Origin: Pratylenchus scribneri
Taxonomy: Eukaryota; Nematoda; Chromadorea; Rhabditida; Pratylenchidae
DNA length: 64,000 bases
NCBI GenBank assembly: GCA_030063045.1
Contig: JAQSEB010000201.1
Span: 558,001 to 622,000, forward strand
Reading direction: 5' to 3'
Of this stretch, positions 26,701 through 37,519 are shown piece after piece. Under the pieces are notes generated by a model, which searched no databases, was not told the origin of the DNA, and worked only from the letters and a program-made list of their open reading frames with translations. Position 1 is the first letter of the stretch, and each line of letters starts with the position of its first letter. The position numbers and the translations under genes are program-made.

Positions 26701-29700
26701 CCGGATACCCGATTGGATTATCATTGAAGAAGAACCAGAAGACAATTTGGTGCCAGGCAACGATGAAGAGAAACGCCGTAAAAAATTCTTCCATTTCAAA
26801 CATTGTGATGATCCAAATTATTTTGTTAATCAATTTACTGGAAAAATGCTGAATCCATCGAATATTGAATATGAGTTGGAATTTTGGGAAAAAGGTTAGG
26901 AGTAAAAATTGAAATAAAATATATTTATTTGCTTAGAAATGGGATGTGGTCGGGGCGAAGGATGTCAACTTCCATTAAAAAATCACAATATCAGAAAGCG
27001 ACAATTCTTTCATTATTATGGACGTCCCGAAGGATGGGAATGGCGTTGGAAAAACCCAATTCAATACAAATTTTCTGATGATTTTAATAAAATTAATGCC
27101 GAAACAAGTCAGCAGAAAAATTTAGCAATTTTTTAAAATTTGTTTTTCCAGATGCATTACAAAAAACAATCCTAAAAGCAATTGCACATATTGAGTAAGT
27201 GCGATTTTTTCCTATAAAAATTTAAATTTCATAGAATTGAGACTTGCCTTGTTTTTCAATATAATGAATCTGTCCAAGCTCCAGTGGATCATATGTTTTT
27301 CGATACGGCTGAGGGAAAATGCGTAAGCATGGGTGGAATTGGACGTGGTGGCAGCAAACATGTCATTTATGTTGATACAAACAAAGTATTAATTTCTAAA
27401 TTTTTAGACAAAATCTCAATTCAAAATAATAATATTAAATGCCATTTTGTGATAGTTGAGTACTTTAATTTCATAAAGATTGTTTTTTTTAATAAATAAT
27501 AATTGGGTTAGTATATTTTTACAAATCCAAACTGAATTTTGGCCCTTTTTTTCTTCATAGATCATAAAATCAAAACAAAATCATTAATTTTTTCTCTAAA
27601 TCATTATTCCAATATAGAGGTAATTTTCGTTTGCAAATTGATGGGTTGAGGGGCGCAGAAAATTTGGATATAAAAAATTATATTAAAATTTGGATATAAA
27701 AATTATATTTAAAAAATAAGTGAAATATATAAATTATTTAATAATTGGGGAGTGGACATATTTAAATTTTATATGTGTTTCTACAAGGTAGAGATCGGCA
27801 AGGCGCTTCGGTTGGGATTCCTTTCGGTATTATCAAAATATACCGTATTCCGACTTCGGTATTTCGATATTCAAAAAAAAACATTTTTTAAAAGAACAAA
27901 AATTTTTTTAAATAAAATAGCTCCACAGTCCACAAAGGAAAATGTCTCCAAAAATTATTCCAAAAATTATTCCAAAGTTAATATATTTTATGTAATTTGC
28001 ATATTATATACGTGCACGTGCATATAAAATCGGCTCCTTCTGATAAAATAATTGAAAAATCCAATTTTAAAATACATTTTATATTTGCTAGTATGGAGAT
28101 GCTGTACACGAAATTGGGCATGCCTTGGGCTTGTATCATGAAATGAGCCGCGCTGACCGTGACAAATATCATATTTTTTCGGTATTTAGTCAGTGGTTAT
28201 TAACTATAGCAAAATTTTTATTTAGTATTCTCGAAAGCTTACACAACGGGATATTGAAGAAGATAGACTGCCCGCGGAATCAATTTACGGTTATGATACA
28301 CCTTTCGAATTCGCATCGGTGATGCATTATCTAATGTGGTGGGAGGATGATCGTTATGGGTTTCAAAATAGTTTTTCGATTACTTTAATAATCATCTTAA
28401 TAGGAAAAAGATTTATTCATTTATTCCATATTTGCGAGCTTACCAGCATTCAATTGCATATGATTACAATGGTGGATTGACATATCGTGACAGCAAAGTA
28501 CTTAATAAATATTATTGTGCGGACCCGAAATTCTATTGTAATTTTTTTTATTTATCAATAAAATTAATTTTTTTAGCCGCTTGCAATAATTATTCTCAAA
28601 TTAATTGTTTACGTGATGGCTATCAAGATCCAAAAAATTGCAGCAAATGTCGTTGTCCGCTTGGTTTTTCGGGCAAACATTGTGAAAAATTAGCCAGTTT
28701 CGGTCTGCTCAATACAATTTATTTAATTAAAAATTAATTTCCTATTTTAGTTTTATGAAATTTTTGTGTTAAAAATTCTTTATTTTTATTCCAGATAAAA
28801 AAATTTGCAATTTGGATGTGAAATCATTAAGCAGGGGAGTAACCCAATTTACAGGAAGTATTTCTGGCAATGGAAATTGTTACTTTTTGTTACAAGTATT
28901 AAAAATAATTTTTCCATAAAAAATCTAAATTTTTAGCCATTTACTGCCGATCGAACGCCCTTAGAATTTCATGAAATTACTGTGCAACGATTGGATGGTT
29001 TTAATTGTCCAAAAACTTATCCGATTACGATATGCGGAAGCGAAAATTGGATTTATCCTTGCGAAAATTATTTACGCATTCAATTTCAGCAAAACAAAAC
29101 GGAGACAGGCCTAAAATAATTTTTAATTTTAATAATAAAATATTTCTACTAAAAGGTGCAAGAATTTGTTGCCGCCAAGAATTGCCATTATCAATCACAA
29201 AAAATGAAAAGAATGAAATTGGCGAAATTTTATTGGAATTGAGAATGACAAATTTCAGCAAAGGACAAAAGGAAGTCAGCTTCGATATGATCATTAAAAC
29301 AGGTAAAAATAGAAATTTATACAAAAAAATTGTAAAATTATAAATTTTTTCAAAATTCTAAAAAGAAAAACATTTTATAATATTTTTCACCCATTTGCCT
29401 AAAATGACTGGGTATATTTGGGCTAGGGCTGTAATTTGTGAAAAAAAATTTTTTGGATGTAATACACAATCCAAAATTTGATTTTTTTTATAATTACTCA
29501 TTTATTTAAATTTCATTTTTCCTTAAAATAATAATAATTTAATCCAAATTTAATATATTTTTTATAATAATTTTAAGAATGTTGAAATTCTATTTAGAAA
29601 TAAAAACTAAATTATAAATAATATCCAAAATACTTCTTTGCTAAGTATGATCTTAAAATTTTACAAAATTTTTTATAATATAATTATTTTATCTTTATTT

Positions 29701-32410
29701 TTAAATGATTTTAATAGCTGTTCCTGAAATTGAATATGCCTGCGATTGTGCCAATCCTGATCAGCTTTGGAATACGGAAAGAGATCCGAATGTAATTTTG
29801 CTAAAAATAAACGATGATAATTCAACCAAATGCAATGAAGATGGAGTTTATCCGGTCAATGTTTTTTGTTCCATTGGACAACAAGAAAGGCCAAAAAACA
29901 CCCATTTGATTGTAGGCTTTATAATAGCTTTATTAGATTAAATCGAAAAAGAAATAAATCTGCCCTTTCGGAATTCGGAACTTGATAGTAGAGTTGGAGA
30001 GAGTCGGTTCTAGACCGAGGTCTCCGGTTCCGGTTCCGCTCGGTTCCTAGATCGCGGTTCCGGTTCCGGTTCCTGAAAAATCCTCGGTTCCGGTTCCGGT
30101 TCTGCCGGTTCCTTGTTTTTTTGAAAAATGGTCAAAAAAATTTTTAAAATTTATTTTTTCATAAAATATCGAAAAAACGAATAAAATTATTCAAATATCA
30201 TGTATTCAGGTAATTCATTCAATATTACTAAATTTTCTACTAAGTCCGCTTCAATAAAAATGGCTTAAAAAATTGACCAAAAAGGCCCCGCCAGGAAAAT
30301 TTTAGCGAAAAATGATATAATAGAAAAAAATTTTTGGCATTTAATATTTTTTTCGACAATTTATGTTTTTTATAAATTAAATATTTCATTTTTTACTATA
30401 TTTTCTCTTGAACATTGTCATATTTTTTGTTCAAAATCAACAATTTTAATTAGTGTAATTGGTTGAAGCATTGCTCCAATGATTTTACGCGTCTGAAACA
30501 AAGGGGGAAAAGAATGAATAGAATTTAATGGATGTTAAAATTAAAGCACAATGATTTTTGTCTTATAACTCAAGAAGGAAATAGCTATTTTGGAAGCTTT
30601 ATGCCTTTCGAAAGCTCTAAATTAACTTAAAAAATTGGCTTATTTAATTCTTTGAAATTTACAAAAATTTGTAAAATAAATGGCTTTTCCTCAAAAATTA
30701 AAGTAAATTTTGTTCAAAGACATACAACTTTCTCAAAATTGAATTTCACTAAAATATTTAAAGTAAAATTATAGAGGGCACTTTAGGCTTTCGAATGGTT
30801 TATCAATTGCCAAGATTGGTTAATGCCTTGCTGAGTTATGAGCCAAAATAAACTATAAATGAGAAGAAGGGAGAACACAATTTTCCTTTGTTAGAAATGA
30901 AGGGAAACACAAATCTCCTCTTCTTTTGCTAACAGATGAGAAGAAGGGAGCATACGGTACGTCTTTCGATTGAAATGAAGGGAGCACAAATCTTCCCTTC
31001 TTCCTGAGAAAAGAGAATACGGTACGCCTTTTGATTGAAATGAAGGGAGCACAAATCTTCCCTCGGTATGACACAACTTGACACAAACACTTATAACTCA
31101 TCGAGGACTGAACGGATTTTTATGATCCTGGTACCAAATTAAAGAGCAGACTTTAGGCTGTACAATAATAGTGATTTTATTTAAATTGGTTCAAAATTGA
31201 AGTTATAAATATAAATAGAATGATTTTAATTAGGGATTAATGGAAATTTGAATGGTTTTTTGAGAATAAACTCTAATAATTCTAAATTTAAATAAAAGCA
31301 ATATCATTAAATAACTAAACATAAATTTTAATTAAATTTTTAGGCCAAGCACAAATATGATTGTTCTATAGTGTGTGGTCTGGAAGCTAGGAATATGTGT
31401 GATATACCATTTGACTCCTCTCGTCGAGCTGAGTACGAATATGCAAAAATTTTCTGCGGAAAAATTTTACCCGAAAATGGCCCGATAGGGGAAAAATTAG
31501 ATTAAAAAGTTGCATTACATGTAAGAATAAGAATTTTAACTAAAAAAATGTCCGTTCAAAAAATTTTCTGTTCAAAAATTGCCAAGGAGGGAAGAAATAG
31601 ACCAAAAATGGCCCTGTTAGGGAAAATTTTAAGATAAAAATGGCCCGATTTGGGAAAATTTTGCTCAAAAATGGCCCAATAGGGGAAAATTTTTAGCCAA
31701 CAATTGCTCCATAATGTAAAATTTTACCAAAAATTTCCCCTTCGGGGTGAATGGCAGAACCGTGGAACCGTCGGTTCCGACCCTCGGTTCCCGGTTCCGC
31801 TCGGTTCCAAGACCTCGGTTCCGGTTCCGGTTCTTGGCCCAAAAATGGCCTCGGTTCGGTTCGGTTCCGGTTCGGGTACCCGACTCTCTCCAACTCTACT
31901 TGATAGTGTATAAAGAAAGATAATTTAATATTTCGGTAAAAATTATTATAAAAGGAAATTCATTATAACGGAAAGTGCCAAAAATAGAGCAAATGCTCTA
32001 TAAATAAATAATAATTTATTTTCTATTTGACACCAATTAAATTTACATTATTCTTATTTCTTTACCAAAATAAGATCAATGGCATCGAATGGACTTATCG
32101 GCTTCCTATTGTTCCTCTTCAAGGTGCCAATTTTATCGGCATTGGTTTAGTTTGCCAGGTTAGATCTTATCATTTCAATTATTATATTAAAAATGCAATA
32201 TTTTTAAAGAAAAGTGGACAAAGTGAATCATATTGGGCCGTTGCAATGCGAGAGAATGGTAAACGAGTTCAACCCATCAGAGTGGATGAATTCCTTTGCT
32301 ATAATGACACAATGGAGATTGTGGCCAGATCCAATTTGAATTTGAAGGAAGAAAAAAAGTCGGCAATCATTCCCATTAATTCTTCGATGCCATTGAATTT
32401 TATTTATTAA
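23781..32410 (+). CDS. Astacin-family zinc metalloprotease with EGF-like and CUB-like regions
   Basis: Twenty-one exons keep one frame and give 1,041 residues: 23781-23893, 23974-24300, 24431-24512, 24564-24733, 24832-25048, 25769-25939, 25992-26117, 26693-26894, 26937-27107, 27152-27194, 27235-27385, 28092-28181, 28226-28335, 28404-28537, 28577-28696, 28795-28895, 28937-29108, 29156-29302, 29718-29911, 32075-32158, 32210-32410. An N-terminal hydrophobic segment (YIFIVLVCLCFGVLY) makes it secreted or membrane-anchored. A furin-like site NIRKRQ precedes the catalytic domain, which has NPIQYKFSDDF, ETCLVFQ, zinc site HEIGHALGLYHE and Met-turn SVMHY, so it looks active. An EGF-like part follows (CRCPLGFSGKHCEK) and then a CUB-like part. 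The N-terminal 450 residues and C-terminal 130 residues are unusual for astacins. The 29108 donor is GC. Intron 19 holds a 1.9-kb element. Confidence 0.88.
26206..26565. repeat. Minisatellite in astacin intron 7
   Basis: About ten imperfect copies of a roughly 35-base unit containing TTTGGCGAACATTTTCC and then GGAAAGAAAAAACAAATG. It lies between the exon ending 26117 and that starting 26693. Both strands are open over more than 140 codons only because of the repeat. Confidence 0.8.
27792..27880. repeat. Solo AGAG-type element end in astacin intron 11
   Basis: Starts AGAGATCGGCAAGGC and continues with repeated TTTCGGTAT-like blocks in both orientations (TTCGGTATTATC, CTTCGGTATTTCG). It resembles the terminal structure of the other AGAG-ended elements but has no visible opposite end. 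Confidence 0.4.
29990..31897. mobile_element. Mutator-like non-autonomous element with exact 10-bp target duplication
   Basis: Begins AGAGTTGGAGAGAGTCGG and ends with its exact reverse complement (31880-31897). It is flanked by ACTTGATAGT on both sides (29980-29989 and 31898-31907). Inside each end lies an array of GGTTCC/GGTTCCG motifs, in opposite orientation at the two ends. The 1,908-base interior has repeated blocks (GAAGGGAGCACAAATCTTCC-like at 30850-31070; AAAATGGCCCGAT-like at 31440-31700) and no transposase frame. TSD length of 9-11 bp with terminal inverted repeats is the signature of Mutator-like elements. It lies in intron 19 of the astacin gene. Confidence 0.88.
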
Positions 32411-32815
32411 TGTGGATTAATTTTATTTGTGACCAATAAATTTATCATTTGATGAATATTTTCTACTCTTTAAAATGGCTATGAATTTACATCGGACAAT
32501 CATATTCAAAAGTTATGGCCCGAAAAACTTGATATTATAATTAGATGACACCACTATGGCAATTCCAACTAATCGCTATTTTTCAATTAAAATTCCCATT
32601 TCCAGATTAAAATTTCAATTAAATCAAATTCAATCAATATTGCCAAATTTATTCTACTAGTAAATATATTCTCTTTTAATTCACAATAATTATATACTTG
32701 TGGAGAATATGCTAATTTATCTTTTTTCAACATATGTTATCATTTTCATGATTTATATTTAAATATTATTCCCATTCTCTTATTTTTGTTTGCCTCCTTT
32801 TCAATTTTCATCTCT
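32411..32815. other. Spacer between convergent astacin and endoglucanase genes
   Basis: AT-rich 3' region shared by the two genes; apart from the poly(A) signal nothing further was recognised. Confidence 0.4.
32435..32440 (+). terminator. Poly(A) signal of the astacin gene
   Basis: AATAAA 25 bases after the stop codon at 32408-32410. Confidence 0.5.
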
Positions 32816-34795
32816 TCAGCAACTGACTCCATTACTTTGTGATTTCAATTTCGCTTTGACCAATTTGCCCGAAGCGGTCAACACCGAATCCGAGCCAACA
32901 TCTGAAGGTGAAGTGCCCTGATTCAGTGCAGCTGATCCTTCATTTTTTGCATCCAGAGCCCAATTTGCATAGGAAATTTTGTTGTTGTCCAAGAAAGTGT
33001 ACCATTCATTGGTGGAGGCTTCATCAACTCCGCCATTGCCATCTGCGCTCACTGTGCCATATTCGGTGACGAAAACGCAAACATTCTGAAAATTAGCATT
33101 TTAAAAAACATTAATTTCGAATTATTTCTTCAAGTTGAAGAAAAATTAATGAATTTAAATAAATATTTAATTGTATTAAAATCGATATGGGATTAAGTGA
33201 AATGTTTCACAGCTGAATTTTGTGAAATTAAATCAATTTTTGATATAATTTTAAATTTAATAAATTTTGATATATAGATATTAGGATCCTCCAAAGTTGG
33301 ATTCGATTTGAGAAATTTGATCAAATTTCAAAGCGTAATTTGGAAATTTTTTCTCAAATTATAACTGAAAATAAATATTTTTAAAAACCGGAAACCATTT
33401 TGAAACCGGCACATATTCGAACTCTGGACAACCTTAACAAATACTATTTTTATTCCAAAATTTTGATCGGTGAATTGATTTGGAGAAAGAATTAATGGAT
33501 TTGATTAGAATTTGTCAAAAATTTATGACCATATAAGCAGCAGAATATGCTAAAATCAAGCAGTTTTCTTTTTTTGGCCAATTTTGTTTTAACCAGAGAT
33601 GAGTTTCGGGCCGACTTTTACCGGCTCGGCCCGGCCCTTACAGTAACCGGGCCGAAAAATATCGGCCCGGCCCGGCCCGGGCCGGCCCGGGCTTTAGTTA
33701 CAGTATTTTTTCCTCAAAATTTTAAAAAATTTTTTTAAAAATGAAAAATTTAAAAAAAATTTTCAAGTAAAAAATTTTAAATAAAGAAAAATAGCAAATA
33801 TTATTTCCTTGCAAAAATATTAATTCATTTTTTTAAAAAATTCTAATCAAATTTATTTATTTTTCTCAGAAATCATATGCTTCGGGCCCGTCGGGCCGGC
33901 CTGGGCCGACCGAGAATCGGCCCGGCCCGTACAGTAACCGGGCCGACATATCAGCCCGGCCCGGCCAGGGCCGGCCCGGGCCGGGCCCAACTCATCTCTG
34001 GTTTTAACCAATCATTTTTGTATCAAATTCTTTAAAGCTTTTATTAACTTAAAAGATTGCTAGGTTTTTTGGTCAATATGTCTGATGACTTACTTTATCC
34101 AATGCAGTTTTGGTCTTGTCCCGCAGTGATTGTTTATGGGTTGCGGCATAAAAATGAAGAGTGTAGCACAAATTTTCGCCTGAAACTGGATTGTTTGCGG
34201 CCACATCCACATCCTGGGACCAAGTTGGTGTTCCCATCACGATAATATTCTTCGTGTCAATTTCCCGAATTGCTTTGACCACTTCCTCATGATAAGGCTT
34301 CACAACACTGGCCCAGTCCACTTGCAGTGGTTCATTGAATGTTTCATAGATAATGTGGGGGTTTGAGCCATATTTTTTGGCAATGTCTTTGAAGAATGCG
34401 ATGGCATCACTTTTATGGTTTTGGGCATTGTGGTCGTGCCAATCGACGAGCACATAAATGCCATTCTCAATGGCAGCTTTGATTACGGTTTCCACCAGTG
34501 CCAATTGCGCATCTTTGTTGCTCAAATAGCCGCTGCCCTCTTCAACGCCCATTGCGGCGCGCACCAAATTGACATTCCATTGGCATTTCAGCTGTTTGAC
34601 AACTTCGGCCGTGTAGAATGGTGAACCCTCGGGGAAACTCGACCAAAACAGGGACATTCCATGCAGAGCAACCTCCGAACCGCCGGAGCCTACAATTTTG
34701 TTGCCCTTCACTGACAATTGGCCATATGGCGGGGCGGCAGCATTGGCAAATACCAGAGAGATGGCCAAAATGGTGAGCACGAAAATTGATGACAT
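32816..34795 (-). CDS. eng: GH5 beta-1,4-endoglucanase (secreted cellulase)
   Basis: Cleaves internal beta-1,4 bonds of cellulose; in plant-parasitic nematodes such enzymes are secreted from the oesophageal glands to soften host cell walls. Two exons (34795-34094 and 33085-32816) join in frame and give 323 residues. Residues 1-19 are a signal peptide (MSSIFVLTILAISLVFANA). The GH5 core follows: YGQLSVKGNKIVG, LHGMSLFWS, VDWHDH, acid/base E155 in YETFNEP, HFYAAT, and nucleophile E242 in VTEYGTV. The C-terminus SGKLVKAKLKSQSNGVSC is the usual end of nematode enzymes without a carbohydrate-binding module; none is present. The family is widely held to have come from bacteria by horizontal transfer; the intron shows this copy is nuclear. 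The intron contains a GC-rich mobile element. Confidence 0.97.
33595..33999. mobile_element. AGAG-ended element with CGGCCC arrays in the endoglucanase intron
   Basis: Begins AGAGATGAGTT and ends AACTCATCTCT. Both ends then run into arrays of GGGCC/GGCCCG, inverted relative to each other, around an AT-rich core. Flanks TGTTTTAACC (33585-33594) and GGTTTTAACC (34000-34009) match at 9 of 10 positions, a target duplication of the Mutator type. At 405 bases with no frame of its own it is non-autonomous. The GC-rich arrays are striking in this AT-rich DNA. Confidence 0.85.
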
Positions 34796-35518
34796 TTTTG
34801 TCGGGTGATTAAAATATTTTCGGGAGAGAATGATATTTTGACTAAATTCTGGGCGCCTATTTATTGCCCCAAATTTGTGGGTAAGAATGATTTTTGCTCA
34901 CAATTTCATCAAAAATTATGCCAAAATTTGTTCAACTGCCTGAATGGCGTTCTTTAATCCAATTTTTTTCAATTTTTGGCCTCTCTACGAATGGAGGATT
35001 AACCATTGGACAAGAAAATTAAAAAATTCCATTTAAGCGAATAAATATTAAATTGATTGTACGAAAATTTTCAATTTGCCTGATTTTTGGTCTAAAATTC
35101 TGTGACACGTTGGAATGTTTACATATTAATTGTTCATTATCCACCGGATTTGACTTATTTAATTGTGAAGCTGTCCAAATAGAATGCTAGCTGTTCTTTT
35201 TTTACACCAATCATCAAAAATGCCCTCCACATCTGCTGCTGCGTTCATTGCATTATTCTCAATTTTTAGTTTTTTTTATTCATAAAATCAAAAATCAACG
35301 CGTCAAATCAACAAAATAATAAGAACAAATTTTATTATTAAAATGAAAAAGTAATAATTAAAATGAAAAATTTAGCTAATGAAAGTATTAAATTTTGATT
35401 AATAATATTCTAATCTCGCTTTATCACTTTATGAAAAGTTGATATTTTTATAATAAATATACAAATTAACTAGAGAGTAAACATTTTAAAAAATATCTGT
35501 TTTGATATATTCCTATTT

Positions 35519-35630
35519 ATCGTAAATGCTCTTTTAATTCACCATGGGGAATATTTTTCAACCTTCCCAAAGTGTGGGGAATTATTAGAGAGTGTGGGAT
35601 TATTGGAGAGTGGGGAATTAATAGAGCATT
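35519..35630. mobile_element. Small inverted-repeat element
   Basis: Ends ATCGTAAATGCTCTTTTAAT and ATTAATAGAGCATTTACGTA are inverted copies about 110 bases apart, with internal AGAGTGTGGG-like blocks. Non-coding. Confidence 0.6.
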
Positions 35631-35906
35631 TACGTATTATATTGGGAGAAAAGGGAAAATCTGACAATTTTTTGAATTGTGCAAATAGGGCATCGCTGTA
35701 CGGGCGAAATGTCCAAAAACTGGCCAACAGCAAACACAAAATAGGCGGAATTATAATTTGGTGAAATACAAAATCGACAGAATTAATTTTGAAACACATC
35801 TCTTTCATTTATTCAGCCTAAACTACATTATTATTCCGTTAAAAAAATTGCAATTTATTATTGCCCATTCCGTGCTCAATTGCCCATTACTCGAAATTTG
35901 ATTTTA

Positions 35907-36280
35907 CGGTTACGGCTGATCTTTTTAGTTTGTAAAATGGATATAAAATTGGCAATTGGAATGTGCAATTGGAATGTGAATCTGACTCGTGAGATTGGCT
36001 AAAGAAAATGAATAAGTGATTGTGAGGGCCCCAAATTCAAAGGTGTATGATGGACGCGCAATTCTGCAACTGGGCCAAAATTATTGGGAATTGAGTTACG
36101 GCTGATATTTTTGGTTTGTAAAATGGATATAGGATTGTCAATAGAGAAGCGCAATTGGAATGGGAATCTAACTCGTGAGATTGAGAATTGGATTGGCGAA
36201 AGATAATAAAGGGTTGAGTGAAAGCCCGCAAATTCAAAGATTTAAGTGGCTCGCGCAATTCTGCCAACTGAGCCAAAATA
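35907..36280. repeat. Tandem pair of upstream units of the RING-repeat gene
   Basis: Two imperfect copies of about 180 bases. Shared text includes TTACGGCTGAT, GTTTGTAAAATGGATATA, AACTCGTGAGATTG or GACTCGTGAGATTG, and CGCGCAATTCTGC. Further copies lie at 57766-57945 and 58728-58945, before the second gene, so the unit travelled with the gene family or is conserved for regulation. Confidence 0.7.
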
Positions 36281-36568
36281 GGGAATAGGAAGGTAGTCAA
36301 GAAAGAATTATATGTACAACTTCAATTCATTTGTTCGATTATTCGAGATGGATTCACAATAATCGAAGAAAGCAAAGAATTCCCCATTCCTTATATTTTA
36401 AAAATGTTATATAAAAAAAATAATATTTACAAAACCTAGAATGGCTTTAACTAACCTTGTTCGAAATGTAGCCATTTTAATATGATTTTGAAATATTTTT
36501 GGTTATTTTGAAATCAAATTCCATTCAGCAGATTTAATGGCGGATGATTGTTCCGTTTTCCATTTATA

Positions 36569-36985
36569 TATAACAGATAATTCTGGGAATTAACTATTTC
36601 CCAGAATTAGCTAACAGTTTTGCTAGCCAATTTCGGGAATCTCAGTTTCTAACCATCGTACTCGAAATAAGGCTCAATCGACTCGGCATGGACGATTTAT
36701 TGTATGGAATTTCAATTCAGACGGATTTATGGACTGGGTTAGGATTATGGTTAAGGGTGGCATGGTTTTTGTTTTTGGGGCTTGAAGTTAGGGATTAAGG
36801 GCTAGGGTTAGGGTATACCGACCTGCAATTGAAATTTCATATAGTAAATTGACCATGCCGCATCGAAAGAGCTCTTACTTTCGGGTCTGTATGAGATGCC
36901 TAGAAGCCGAGTTTGCTGAAATTAGCTAGCACAAACTATTAGCTAATTCCGGGAATTAGCTAATTCTCAGAATTAGCTGTAACAT
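36569..36985. mobile_element. Inverted-repeat element with AATTAGCTAATTC blocks
   Basis: Left end ACAGATAATTCTGGGAATTA is matched in inverse by TAATTCTCAGAATTAGCTGT at the right. Inner blocks such as AGCTAATTCCGGGAATTAGC are themselves palindromic. It shares the central text with the elements at 11445 and 50580. Non-coding. Confidence 0.7.
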
Positions 36986-37084
36986 ATACATATATATTAT
37001 TTTTAATTCTATTAATTCCTTTATCCCTTTATATAAAATCCATACGGATTTTTTTTTCCATAAAATTAATACTTTTTTCTATAA

Positions 37085-37450
37085 GGTACTTTTTGTCCAT
37101 AAATCATTTTTTCTTGTATAACTTTTTAGTATTTTATACTAGATTACCAAATCTCATAACCAATTTATGGAACTCATTGAGATACGTCGATTGATATAAA
37201 GTTTGTCGCGGTTTGTCCAAAATTCAAAGGATTAAACTTTTTAGACCGTATCTAGTTTTTGGTTTATAACTCTTTTAGTTTTTTAAACAAACCCCGACGA
37301 ACTTTGTATCTTTAGACGCGTCTCGATGAGAATAAAAATGGATGTGAGGTTTATAGATCTAGGAGCAAAAAATACTAATAAGTTATTACATTATGGACAA
37401 AAAGTACCGATTTTATGGACAAAAAGTACTAATTTTATGGAGAAAATATA
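37085..37450. mobile_element. Inverted-repeat element, GACGCGTCGATTGAT family, copy 3
   Basis: TTGAGATACGTCGATTGATA near 37167 pairs with CTTTAGACGCGTCTCGATGA near 37309. Outer ends GGTACTTTTTGTCCATAAAT and ATGGACAAAAAGTACC also pair. It ends about 70 bases before the RING-repeat start codon. Confidence 0.7.
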
Positions 37451-37519
37451 CCTTTCTCGTAATAAATTTGTTGTTTAATTTTTATTTTCAGAAAAAATTA
37501 AATTTAAAAAAGTAAAATT

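Larger units (their letters stand above)
34796..37519. other. Upstream region shared by the endoglucanase and RING-repeat genes
   Basis: Endoglucanase promoter just above 34795 and RING-repeat gene promoter just before 37520, on opposite strands. In between are a small inverted-repeat element (35519-35630), two tandem copies of an upstream unit (35907-36280) and two further inverted-repeat elements (36569-36985 and 37085-37450). No coding gene was recognised; the open frames here follow the repeats. Confidence 0.5.

Noticed and set aside
30853..31101. Minus-strand frames with repeated FVLPSFQSK
   Set aside because: They come from internal tandem blocks of the Mutator-like element and have no gene-like context.
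32816..34795. Bacterial contamination as the source of the cellulase
   Set aside because: The gene has a spliceosomal intron with a nematode mobile element in it and is flanked by nematode genes.
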